From: Bacillota bacterium
GTDB taxonomy: Bacteria > Bacillota > UBA4882 > UBA10575
Direction: 5' to 3'
Assembly (NCBI GenBank): GCA_012837715.1
Contig: DUQR01000039.1
Span: forward strand, 62,001 to 126,000
DNA length: 64,000 nucleotides
Shown one piece after another: positions 36,112 to 44,834 of the stretch. Position numbers and translations under genes: made by a program. The notes beneath the pieces were generated by a model that saw only the letters and a list, made by a program, of their open reading frames with translations, did no database searches and was not told where the DNA came from. Positions within the stretch are counted from its first letter, which is position 1. Every line of letters begins with the position of its first letter.

Positions 36112-37461
36112 GTGAGTGCTGACCAAATTTTGGACCGCCTCCCTCCCCAGAATCTAGACGCGGAGCGTTCAACGCTCGGGGCGATGTTTTTAGAGAAAGA
36201 GTCTATTTTTCGGGCCATGGAGATTTTGCGCCCCGGGGATTTCTATAAGGATGCCCACCGCCTTATTTACCAGACAGTGCTTGATCTGACGAACCGGGGG
36301 GAACCGGTGGATTTAGTCACGGTTACGGAAGAACTACGCCAGAAAAACCAGCTGGAGAAGATTGGTGGGATTACTTACCTGACGGAACTGGCCGGTTCGG
36401 TTCCCACCGCCGCCCACGTCGAATTCTATGCCCGGATTGTGGAGGAGAAATCACTGCTCCGGCAGTTAATTCGGGCGGCGACGGAGATTGTGACCTTAGG
36501 TTACGACAGTCAAGATGAAGTGAACAACATTATTGACCAAGCGGAACACCTCATCTTCTCCATTGCCAACCGCCGTGCCGGACGGACGGTGGTTAACCTC
36601 AAGAATATTTTAATCGAAACTTTTGAACAGATTGAGAAATTATACGAATCCCGGGGCGCCGTCACCGGTGTGCCGACCGGGTTCAATGATTTGGACCGGT
36701 TGACGGCCGGGTTTCAACCTTCGGACCTTATTATTCTGGCGGCCCGCCCCAGCATGGGGAAGACAACTTTTGCTTTGAATATTGCCGAATACGCCGCGGT
36801 GAACCTGAAGTTACCGGTGGTTGTCTTTAGTTTGGAGATGTCCAAGGAACAGTTGGCGATGAAACTCCTTTGTTCCGAGGCGGGGGTTGATAACCAAAGG
36901 ATCCGCACCGGGAATCTCCAAGAAGAAGACTGGCCCCGACTTTCCCATGCTTTAGGCCGCTTGAGCGAATCCGTGATGTTCATCGACGACTCCCCCAGCC
37001 TCTCGGTGCTGGATGTCCGGGCGAAAGCCCGCCGGATTAAAGCCGATTCCGGTTTAAGCCTGATTATCGTAGACTATCTCCAGCTGATGCAGGGGCCGAA
37101 ACGGATCGAAAACCGCCAACAGGAAGTTTCCGAGATCTCCCGGGGTTTAAAAGCTTTAGCCCGGGAACTTTCGGTGCCGGTGATTGCCCTTTCCCAGTTG
37201 TCCCGGGCGGTGGAACAGAGACAGAACAAACGCCCCACACTGTCCGATCTACGGGAATCCGGTTCACTGGAGCAAGACGCGGACCTGGTTTGTTTCTTGT
37301 ACCGGGAGGATTATTATGAGCCGGAGACCGAAAAGAAGAATATTACCGAATTTATTATCGCCAAACACCGGAATGGCCCCCTGGGGACCGTTGAATTCCT
37401 CTTCCAAAAAGAGTATAGTAAATTTTTGAGTTTAGAAAGATTCCGTAAACCCGAGAACTAA
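36112..37461 (+). CDS. dnaB: Replicative DNA helicase
   Basis: PPQNLDAERSTLGAMFLE, DLIILAARPSMGKTTFALNIAEYAA, SLIIVDYLQLM. Confidence 0.97.
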   Translation: MSADQILDRLPPQNLDAERSTLGAMFLEKESIFRAMEILRPGDFYKDAHRLIYQTVLDLTNRGEPVDLVTVTEELRQKNQLEKIGGITYLTELAGSVPTAAHVEFYARIVEEKSLLRQLIRAATEIVTLGYDSQDEVNNIIDQAEHLIFSIANRRAGRTVVNLKNILIETFEQIEKLYESRGAVTGVPTGFNDLDRLTAGFQPSDLIILAARPSMGKTTFALNIAEYAAVNLKLPVVVFSLEMSKEQLAMKLLCSEAGVDNQRIRTGNLQEEDWPRLSHALGRLSESVMFIDDSPSLSVLDVRAKARRIKADSGLSLIIVDYLQLMQGPKRIENRQQEVSEISRGLKALARELSVPVIALSQLSRAVEQRQNKRPTLSDLRESGSLEQDADLVCFLYREDYYEPETEKKNITEFIIAKHRNGPLGTVEFLFQKEYSKFLSLERFRKPEN

Positions 37462-37463
37462 AG

Positions 37464-37495
37464 AAGCTTTTTGCGCTGTAACCGATCAAAGGAGG
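37464..37495 (+). repeat. Dispersed intergenic element, copy f
   Basis: AAGCTTTTTGCGCTGTAACCGATCAAAGGAGG. Confidence 0.7.
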
Positions 37496-37504
37496 CGTCC
37501 GGTT

Positions 37505-37828
37505 TTGAACCCTGCCGAAATTATTATTATTGCCGACGGAGAAGCGACGGCTTGTTGTACGGAAGCACCGGATTTACACACGCAAATTAGATACTTGGCA
37601 CAAGGGCTAAGCTTAGCCTATGGCGATCAATTGACCGTCGAGTTTCTTGATCTGCGCCAAGCTCCGGACCACCCCTTAGTCCGGCAAGTTCAAGCGGAAG
37701 GGCGAAGATTACCGCTCCTTATTTTCAACCGGGAAGTCAAATTCGAGGGCGGGATTCCCCTGCTGGCGTTAAAGACCATGCTGGAACGGGCGGGCATCTT
37801 CCCTCGGAATGGAGGGGAAAGTCGATAA
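37505..37828 (+). CDS. Small thioredoxin-fold-like protein (unknown function)
   Basis: 107 aa, IIIIADGEATACCTEAPDLHTQ..., ...LPLLIFNREVKFEGGIPLLALKTMLE; resembles YuzD/ArsD-like thioredoxin folds. Confidence 0.5.
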   Translation: MNPAEIIIIADGEATACCTEAPDLHTQIRYLAQGLSLAYGDQLTVEFLDLRQAPDHPLVRQVQAEGRRLPLLIFNREVKFEGGIPLLALKTMLERAGIFPRNGGESR

Positions 37829-37925
37829 AATTTACCGGCACGGGTAAAATAAGCTTCAAGAAGGACCGGTTTTCGTCGGATCCAAGTTGGATCCAGCGTT
37901 TATTACATGAAGGAGGGGATGAGGG

Positions 37926-38483
37926 ATGAGAAGAAAAACCCCTTTCATCTGGATCGTACTTCTGCTGGGACTGGTCGTCCTTTTCTTGTTATTGATTTAT
38001 CCGGGAGTTCTGCGGCGGAACGAGAACCCGTCCGAACCGGCCCCTGATTCTGCCGCTCGCCAACGGGAACACGAAGTGACCTTATTCTTTCCCAACCAGG
38101 AATATATCCAGACCGGGCGGGCCGATCTACCGATGTTAAAGGAGATTACCCGGAAGGTGGAAGCCAGTGACGAGGAGCTGATCGCAAAGGTCCTGGACGA
38201 GCTGAGGAAGCCTCCGGCGGAGGAAGGCTATACGACCGCGCTCCATGATGAACTAAAGGTGCTGGCCAGCCGGCGGGAGGACCGCCGGGCTTATGTTGAT
38301 TTTTCCAGTCAAAACCTATATGGGGGTTCCCTCCAGGAAACTCTGCTGGTCCATCAGATTGTGCAGACCTTAACTGCCCTGCCCGGGATCGATGAGGTCC
38401 AATTCCTAGTGGACGGGGAGAAACGGGAGAGTTTGATGGGGCATATCTCCACCGATGAACCCCTCAGCCCTAGCCAACTATAA
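37926..38483 (+). CDS. GerMN-domain lipoprotein/membrane protein
   Basis: TM + VTLFFPNQEYIQTGRADLPM...VDFSSQNLYGGSLQETLLVHQIVQTLTALPGIDEVQFLVDGE. Confidence 0.88.
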   Translation: MRRKTPFIWIVLLLGLVVLFLLLIYPGVLRRNENPSEPAPDSAARQREHEVTLFFPNQEYIQTGRADLPMLKEITRKVEASDEELIAKVLDELRKPPAEEGYTTALHDELKVLASRREDRRAYVDFSSQNLYGGSLQETLLVHQIVQTLTALPGIDEVQFLVDGEKRESLMGHISTDEPLSPSQL

Positions 38484-38501
38484 AGCCAGCCCCTGTTGCC
38501 A

Positions 38502-38535
38502 AGGCCTCTTTCCTAACGGGAGGAGGCTTTTTCTT
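38502..38535 (+). terminator. Rho-independent terminator
   Basis: GCCTCTTTCC-TAAC-GGGAGGAGGC + TTTTT. Confidence 0.75.
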
Positions 38536-38677
38536 TGTCCGGAAAAGCAATCTGTTCAAAGGGGAGATTTTCCGCTATAATTATAGGCAGTTACTATTAA
38601 GAGTTGCTCATAAGCAAGTATTACTTATTGGCTCCGCCGCGTGTCTTTGCCTGATTTCAGAGAAAAGGGATGAGAAG

Positions 38678-39307
38678 ATGAGTGGAAAACGACTGAACAA
38701 ACAAGCGCGCCACCAGACTTTGCTCCGCAAGTTAGAGGAGAATCCGCTCCTCACCGATGAACAACTGGCGAAAGAATTAGGCGTCAGTATTCAGACGATC
38801 CGCTTGGATCGGTTAGCTTTGGGTCTGCCCGAAATGAAAGAAAGGGCCAAAAGCATCGCTTCGCGCGCCTTGGGCGGGGAGAACCACCCGGCCAGTCTAG
38901 AAGTCGTCGGCGAGCTGCTTTATTGTGAACCGGGGGTCGGTGGCCTCTCGCGCATGGTGGCCGAACCGGCCATGAGTCTGACCCGCTATAACGTCATCCG
39001 GGGCCATTACCTTTTTGCCCAGGCCAATTCCTTAGCCGTGGCCGTGGCGGATGCGCCCCATGCCCTAACCGGATCAGCCCGGGTCGATTTTTCCCGCCCG
39101 GTCCAAGCGGGACATGTTCTCCTGGCGCGGGCCCGGGTTCTCGAAAAAAGGGGGCGCCGTTTTATCGTGGAAGTCGTCACCCGCGTTGATGAGCATGAGG
39201 TGTTTAAAGGAAAATTCCTGATTCTGGCCTTGGATGAGAAATATCTAACCGAAGAAAGTCTTAGCTTGGAAGGAAATGATACCGATAGGAGGGAAAAGAA
39301 TGATTAA
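38678..39307 (+). CDS. fapR: Transcription factor FapR (fatty acid/phospholipid biosynthesis)
   Basis: N-terminal HTH (LTDEQLAKELGVSIQTIRLDRLALGLPEMKER) + hotdog domain; upstream of fabK. Confidence 0.93.
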   Translation: MSGKRLNKQARHQTLLRKLEENPLLTDEQLAKELGVSIQTIRLDRLALGLPEMKERAKSIASRALGGENHPASLEVVGELLYCEPGVGGLSRMVAEPAMSLTRYNVIRGHYLFAQANSLAVAVADAPHALTGSARVDFSRPVQAGHVLLARARVLEKRGRRFIVEVVTRVDEHEVFKGKFLILALDEKYLTEESLSLEGNDTDRREKND

Positions 39308-40238
39308 GTCACGAATTACCAAGTTATTAGGGATAAAATACCCGGTGATCCAAGGAGGGATGGCTTGGCTCGCCACCGCCGAACTGGCCGCCGCGGTGGC
39401 GAACGGGGGTGGGCTCGGCTTGATTGCGGCCGGGAGCGCTCCCGGAGACTGGGTACGGGAACAAGTAAGGAAAGCACGGAGCCTGACGAGCAAACCCTTC
39501 GGGGTGAACGTGATGTTGCTTTCTCCCTACGCCGATGAAGTAATGAAAGTGGTCATCGAGGAAAAGGTCCCGGTGGTGACCACCGGTGCGGGAAACCCGG
39601 GTAAATATATGGCGGCGTTAAAGGAGGCCGGAACCAAGGTGATTCCGGTGGTTAATTCGGTCTCCCTGGCGAAAAGGTTGGAGAAATCCGGTGTCGACGC
39701 GGTGATCGGGGAAGGAATGGAAGCCGGGGGCCATATCGGCACCGAGACGACCCTGGTCCTGATCCCGCAGTTGGCGGATGCGTTGCAAGTGCCGGTTATT
39801 GCGGCGGGGGGGATTGCCGATGGCCGGGGCATGGCCGCCGCCTTAATCTTGGGCGCGGAAGGGGTGCAAATCGGCACCCGGTTTATTTGCGCCGAAGAAT
39901 GTGTTGTCGATGAAGCCTATAAAGCAATGGTCTTGAAGGCGACTGACCGGTCGACGGTGGTTACCGGCCAGCGGACAGGACATCCGGTCCGGGTGCTTAA
40001 AAATAAGTTTAGCCGGAAATTCTTGGCCGCCGAAGAGGAAGGTCTGGCTCCGAACGAGCTGGAAGCAATGGGGGCCGGCCGGTTGGCTGCCGCTTTCCAC
40101 GGCGACGTGGAAGAAGGTTCGGTTATGGCGGGACAGGCGGCGGCTTTGGTCAACCAAATCACCCCGGCGGCAGCGATTATTGAAGAGATGATCGGCCAAT
40201 GCCAAGCTTTGCTTGGTGACAGTTTCAGCGAAGGATAA
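39300..40238 (+). CDS. fabK: Enoyl-ACP reductase II (NMO-like FMN protein)
   Basis: LLGIKYPVIQGGMAWLATAELAAAVANGGGLGLIAAG; GMEAGGHIGTETTLVLIPQ. Confidence 0.93.
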   Translation: MIKSRITKLLGIKYPVIQGGMAWLATAELAAAVANGGGLGLIAAGSAPGDWVREQVRKARSLTSKPFGVNVMLLSPYADEVMKVVIEEKVPVVTTGAGNPGKYMAALKEAGTKVIPVVNSVSLAKRLEKSGVDAVIGEGMEAGGHIGTETTLVLIPQLADALQVPVIAAGGIADGRGMAAALILGAEGVQIGTRFICAEECVVDEAYKAMVLKATDRSTVVTGQRTGHPVRVLKNKFSRKFLAAEEEGLAPNELEAMGAGRLAAAFHGDVEEGSVMAGQAAALVNQITPAAAIIEEMIGQCQALLGDSFSEG

Positions 40239-40254
40239 GGGGGAAGATGAAAAA

Positions 40255-40920
40255 GTGGGTAAAAGCGATCCAATTATTTATACTCTGGAACAAGCATTAG
40301 ATAAAGGTAAGTGTCCGGTTTGCTGTTGTTTAGCGACGGCGACCACCCGGTCCTTGGCCAACTTGCTTTATGAATTTGTCAATGATCCGACGACCAGAGA
40401 CCATCTGCGTGCTTCCGGCGGGTTTTGCCGGGAACATTCCTGGGCCCTCCAGCAGATGGGCGATCCTTTAGCCCACTCTATCATCTATGCTGACCTGATT
40501 GACGGCTTCTGCGTCAAACTTCAGGAAAACATGAAGGAATCCCGGAGCGGACCGGCTTTTCTTGCGGAGAAAGAAGAGCCCTGCCCGGTTTGTCTTGATG
40601 AAGCGGAAACCGAGAAACGTTATCTTGATGGGTTGCTGAAGGCCATCCACACCAGCGCCTTTCAGGAAAAATATCGGAAGCTGGGTTTTTTATGCCGACC
40701 CCACTTTCAAGCGGTTTACAGTCAAACCCGGGACGGTAAAGTCCGTTCTTTCCTTACCGAGGTCCAGCTGGAAGAATTATCCCGGTTAAGTGCCGAGTTA
40801 AAGGAGTTTATCCGGAAATCCGATTACCGTTATGCGGGAGAATTACCGGGGACTGAACGGGATGCGTGGATTCGCGCTGTCCGTTCCTGGGTTGGTCCCA
40901 ACGATTTAAAGACAAACTAA
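40255..40920 (+). CDS. DUF6062-like protein with duplicated CPxC...CxxH modules
   Basis: GTG start VGKSDPIIYTLEQALDKGKCPVCC...FCREH and CPVCLDEAETEKRYL...FLCRPHF. Confidence 0.7.
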   Translation: MGKSDPIIYTLEQALDKGKCPVCCCLATATTRSLANLLYEFVNDPTTRDHLRASGGFCREHSWALQQMGDPLAHSIIYADLIDGFCVKLQENMKESRSGPAFLAEKEEPCPVCLDEAETEKRYLDGLLKAIHTSAFQEKYRKLGFLCRPHFQAVYSQTRDGKVRSFLTEVQLEELSRLSAELKEFIRKSDYRYAGELPGTERDAWIRAVRSWVGPNDLKTN

Positions 40921-40926
40921 GATCCA

Positions 40927-40962
40927 AAAAAACGGCCTCGTTACACGAGGCCGTTTGGTTTG
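40927..40962. terminator. Bidirectional terminator hairpin
   Basis: AAACGGCCTCGT-TAC-ACGAGGCCGTTT. Confidence 0.75.
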
Positions 40963-41002
40963 ATCAGTTTCGGGCTAAAGAATGGTCCGAAACTTAATTT
41001 GA

Positions 41003-41077
41003 CAGCTTTTTGCGTTGTAACCAATAAAAAGGATTTTTATTGGAAACGTTAGTTCAAAGAATAACGCAAAAGGCCTT
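41003..41077 (+). repeat. Dispersed intergenic element, copy g, inverted pair
   Basis: CAGCTTTTTGCGTTGTAACCAATAAAAAGG ATTTTTATTGG ... AACGCAAAAGGCCTT. Confidence 0.7.
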
Positions 41078-41088
41078 GACAACTCCGC

Positions 41089-43068
41089 TTAACGAATGAG
41101 CAGCGGCGCAATCGTCAGGGCAACGATCTCCACCAGCTTAAAGAGGATATTCAAGCTGGGTCCGGCCGTATCTTTACAGGGATCCCCCACGGTGTCGCCA
41201 ATGACTGCGGCGGCATGGGCCGGGGAATTTTTCCCACCAAAGTTACCGGCTTCGATATATTTTTTTGCGTTATCCCAGGCGCCACCGGAATTGGCCAGGA
41301 AGAGGGCCATCAACATTCCGGTTAAGAGGGAACCGCCCAGGACACCAGCGAGCGCTTCCTTACCTAAGGTAAAACCGATGACAACGGGAACAAGCAAAGC
41401 GATCACACTAGGCAAGATCATCTCTTTCAGCGCCACACGGGTAGAAATATCCACACACCGGGCATAATCGGGCTTGGCTTTACCTTCGCGCAGACCGGGA
41501 ATCTCCCGCAATTGCCGGCGGACTTCTTCAATCATAAAACCGGCGGCCCGGCCGACCGCGTCCAGGGCTTGGGCAGAGAAGAAGAAGGGTAAGACCCCGC
41601 CGATAAAGAGCCCGATGATGACGTAGGGTGACAAGAGATCAATCTCAGTGAGCCGGGCGGCGCTGGCGTAAGCGGCAAAGAGGGAGAGCGCGGTGAGCGC
41701 GGCTGCGGAAATATCAAACCCTTTCGTGACCGCCGCCATCGAGTTACCGACAGAGTCGAGGGTATCGGTTACTTCCCGGACATCATCAGGAAGACCGGAC
41801 ATCTCCGCGATCCCGCCGGCGTTATCGGCCACCGGGCCGTAGGCGTCGACGGCAATGGTAATTCCGGAAATCGACAGCATCGAGACGGCGCTAAGGGCCA
41901 AACCAAAGAAGCCGCCAAACTTGTAGGAGATGAGGACGGCCGCAGCGGTAATCAGGATCGGCAAAACCGTCGATTTCATTCCGATCGCCATCCCGTCGAT
42001 AATCGTGGTCGCCGCGCCGGTTTGGGCGGAAGCAGCCAGGAAGCGGACGGGCTTTTTCTCATCGGAGGTATAATACTCCGAAGCAAGACCAACCAATAAA
42101 CCGGCGACCGGACCAACCATGACCGCCCAGAAGAGAGAGAGGTCTTTCAAATAAAACTTGGTAAAGAAGAAACCACCTAGCACCGCTAAGGCGCAGGTCA
42201 CATAGTTTCCGTTGTTAATCGCTTGGTACACATTGCTGTTTCTCCGCATTTTGATGAAATAGATGCCGAACACGGAAGCAAGAACCCCGATGGCGAAAAG
42301 AAGCACCGGACCGACAACGGCTTTTATACCATAACGGGCGGTTAACGTCGCGCCGATCGCCATGGCCGCCACCATCACTTCGGATTCGCTTTCGAAAAGA
42401 TCGCCGCCCATACCGCAAACATCACCGACGTTATCACCGACATTATCGGCGATGACCGCCGGGTTGCGCGGATCGTCTTCGGGGATTCCTTCCTCAATTT
42501 TACCGACCAGATCCGCACCGACATCGGCAGCTTTCGTATAGATACCGCCCCCAAAACGGGCAAACAAAGCAACCAAGGATGAACCCAAGCCATACCCGGT
42601 TAGGAGTTCAGGATCGGGAAAGATTAAATACAAGAGCGTAATACCGATTAAGTTGAGACCGACAACGGTCAAACCCATAATTGCCCCGGCAGGAAAGGCA
42701 ATTTGCAGGGCCTCGACGGCGCCTGTTCGCGCGGCTTGCGTGGTACGCACGTTAGCTAGCGTGGCGGCGTTCATCCCAATAAGCCCCGCCAACAGGGAAA
42801 GGAGCGCGCCGATTAAGAAAGTGACTACCGTCGGGAGGCCGAGCGTGAAATAAAGGATGGGGCTAGCGATAAGTAAAACCCAGGCGACACTGGTATATTC
42901 CCGGCGGATGAAGGCAAAAGCTCCGGTCCGGATGGCTTGATGGATCTCAAGCATCTTTCCGTCGCCGGGATCAGCCTTCTTGATACTACGGTAATAGGAC
43001 CAGACAACCAATAAGGTGACAATACCCACCAGGGGGACGACCCAAAACAAGTCAGACCAAAACGACAT
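41089..43068 (-). CDS. hppA: Membrane-bound ion-translocating pyrophosphatase (K+-dependent type)
   Basis: [57 protein letters not shown] has Ala at the K+-dependence position. Confidence 0.95.
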   Translation of the reverse strand: MSFWSDLFWVVPLVGIVTLLVVWSYYRSIKKADPGDGKMLEIHQAIRTGAFAFIRREYTSVAWVLLIASPILYFTLGLPTVVTFLIGALLSLLAGLIGMNAATLANVRTTQAARTGAVEALQIAFPAGAIMGLTVVGLNLIGITLLYLIFPDPELLTGYGLGSSLVALFARFGGGIYTKAADVGADLVGKIEEGIPEDDPRNPAVIADNVGDNVGDVCGMGGDLFESESEVMVAAMAIGATLTARYGIKAVVGPVLLFAIGVLASVFGIYFIKMRRNSNVYQAINNGNYVTCALAVLGGFFFTKFYLKDLSLFWAVMVGPVAGLLVGLASEYYTSDEKKPVRFLAASAQTGAATTIIDGMAIGMKSTVLPILITAAAVLISYKFGGFFGLALSAVSMLSISGITIAVDAYGPVADNAGGIAEMSGLPDDVREVTDTLDSVGNSMAAVTKGFDISAAALTALSLFAAYASAARLTEIDLLSPYVIIGLFIGGVLPFFFSAQALDAVGRAAGFMIEEVRRQLREIPGLREGKAKPDYARCVDISTRVALKEMILPSVIALLVPVVIGFTLGKEALAGVLGGSLLTGMLMALFLANSGGAWDNAKKYIEAGNFGGKNSPAHAAAVIGDTVGDPCKDTAGPSLNILFKLVEIVALTIAPLLIR

Positions 43069-43226
43069 TATTCCACCTCCAGAATTATTGCTGTACTGCT
43101 AAATAAGGCCATGGGTTCCAGGGTTAGTACATTCTTGATAATAAGAGAAAATCCTACAAAAACCAAGTTTCTAAAGGGTTAACATGAAAAGGGCCGGTTT
43201 AGGTATAGGATTGCCGAAAAGGACAT

Positions 43227-43250
43227 AAAAAAGCCCCCGCATAATGGGGG
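43227..43250 (-). terminator. Rho-independent terminator after tRNA-Leu
   Basis: Minus: CCCCC-ATTATGC-GGGGG-CTTTTTT. Confidence 0.82.
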
Positions 43251-43261
43251 ATAATTTTTTT

Positions 43262-43348
43262 TGGTGCCGAAGGCCGGACTCGAACCGGCACACTCTTGCG
43301 AGCGGTAGATTTTGAGTCTACTGCGTCTGCCAATTCCGCCACTTCGGC
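43262..43348 (-). tRNA. tRNA-Leu (anticodon CAA), CCA encoded
   Basis: Minus: GCCGAAGTGGCGGAATTGGCAGACGCAGTAGACTCAAAATCTACCGCTCGCAAGAGTGTGCCGGTTCGAGTCCGGCCTTCGGCACCA. Confidence 0.96.
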
Positions 43349-43622
43349 AGCGATCTACTTTTTAATTCTAACAAAGAAGGTGGTAGATGTCAAGGAGTTA
43401 AATTGTTCCCCCGCACTGGGCAAAAGTACCGGTCGGAACTGCTAAAAAAAGGCGGGTTGGCCGCCTTATGGTCAATGTAGTATAGAGATAGGATGGCCTT
43501 TGGTGCGGAAAAGGCCGAAGAAAGTTTTGGTCCTCTAAAGAAATGAGGTTTAATCGGTGGTAAAACTCATTTCTTTAGTATTAGCATATTCTGTTGGCCA
43601 AAAAAGGTCCCAAGCCAAAAGC

Positions 43623-44231
43623 CTATTTTGTGACTCGCCATTTTACAGCGGGGAGACCGCTTAAAGCCTGGGTTAGGGCTTCTTGGTGGGCTTCGGGAGC
43701 TTGTGCTTCCAGATGGACGGTGGCTCCGTACTCCTCTTTAACCACCTTCCCTTCATAGGTCTGCAGCAGATGCTGGACGAGAGAGGATTGGGCATAGGGC
43801 AGTTCCAGGCTAATGGTAAAAAGGCGTTGGAACCGATGGCGACCGGCGGCGATCAGGGTTTGGAGCGCCGTTGAATGGTACGCGTCAATGAGACCGCGGA
43901 TCCCCAGTTTTTTCCCGCCGAAATAGCGGGTCACCACTACCACCGTATTGGTTAAGTCTTGCTGCAAGAGGGCGTTTAAGATGGGCCGTCCAGCGGTTCC
44001 CGATGGTTCGCCCTGATCGCTATAGTAAGTCAGGGGGTTTTCTCCCAAGCCGATCCGGTAGGCAAAGCAATTATGGGTGGCTTGGGGGTGGACCTCGGTT
44101 TTAATCCGGTTGACAAAAGCTTGGGCTTCCCCAATGTCCACCACCGGGGCTGCTTGACCAATAAAACGGGAACGTTCAATCTTCTGTTCCCAAATTGTTG
44201 CTTGGCCGATGGTAAAGTAGGTTAGCTCCAT
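43623..44231 (-). CDS. YigZ/IMPACT family protein
   Basis: IERSRFIGQAAPVVDIGEAQAFVNRIKTEVHPQATHNCFAYRIG, DQGEPSGTAGRPIL, VVVVTRYFGGKKLGIRGLIDAYHSTA. Confidence 0.95.
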   Translation of the reverse strand: MELTYFTIGQATIWEQKIERSRFIGQAAPVVDIGEAQAFVNRIKTEVHPQATHNCFAYRIGLGENPLTYYSDQGEPSGTAGRPILNALLQQDLTNTVVVVTRYFGGKKLGIRGLIDAYHSTALQTLIAAGRHRFQRLFTISLELPYAQSSLVQHLLQTYEGKVVKEEYGATVHLEAQAPEAHQEALTQALSGLPAVKWRVTK

Positions 44232-44240
44232 GGTTCCTCC

Positions 44241-44348
44241 TTGGCTTTTGCGTTCCTTTCCTTATGATTGAACAATTCCAATAACTATATTGATAGCCCA
44301 ATCTTGTACTGGAAGGTCCTTTTTAAGTGGTTATACGCAAAAAGCTTC
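44241..44348 (-). repeat. Dispersed intergenic element, copy h, inverted pair
   Basis: Plus arm TTGGCTTTTGCGTTCC (44241) and minus arm GAAGCTTTTTGCGTATAACCACTTAAAAAGGACC. Confidence 0.65.
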
Positions 44349-44489
44349 CATAAATACATTCTCCTCAACAGTATTCTCTATTCTGACCAGGGATTCCTCT
44401 ACCTACAAAATACATACTCTCCCCAAAACTTGCCTTGACAACAGAAAAGGTTATGGGTAACAATGCAAATCGCTTCTTCCGGTTAGCCA

Positions 44490-44518
44490 TTGACTTTCCC
44501 GCAAATGTGGGCTAAAAT
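44490..44518 (+). promoter_or_regulatory. Promoter of T-box-ileS transcript
   Basis: TTGACT-N17-TAAAAT. Confidence 0.6.
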
Positions 44519-44539
44519 ATAATTTAATTATCGATTTGG

Positions 44540-44789
44540 AACAGGCAAAGAAAGGACGAGTAGTGCGGATCCGGGTTATAGAGAGTCCCCGGCGGGTGAA
44601 AAGGGGATAACTACGGCCGACATGAAGATCAGCCTGGAGCCCCCGGACCGAAAGGGCAGTAAGTTCGGGCGGATAGCCACCGTTAACGGCAAGAAGTGGG
44701 TCGGATTCCGATCAAGATCTGAGGCGATTGATCCGGCCAAATTGGGTGGTACCACGGTTTAAACCGTCCCTTTGCGGGCGGTTTTTTTG
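44540..44789 (+). promoter_or_regulatory. T-box leader of ileS (terminator AAACCGTCCC-TTTG-CGGGCGGTTTTTTT)
   Basis: TTGGGTGGTACCACGG T-box sequence, candidate ATC specifier in GAAGATCAGC, terminator just upstream of ileS. Confidence 0.9.
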
Positions 44790-44834
44790 TTTTTATAAAA
44801 GATCGGGTTCATTTTGGGGAAAGGAGTTTTACCG

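Noticed and set aside
38540-38677. FapR operator upstream of fapR
   Set aside because: AT-rich sequence with partial TTACTATTAAGAG similarity, but no convincing TTAGTACC-type dyad
43227-43250. GC hairpin near tRNA-Leu as a novel element
   Set aside because: Explained as the ordinary minus-strand terminator of tRNA-Leu
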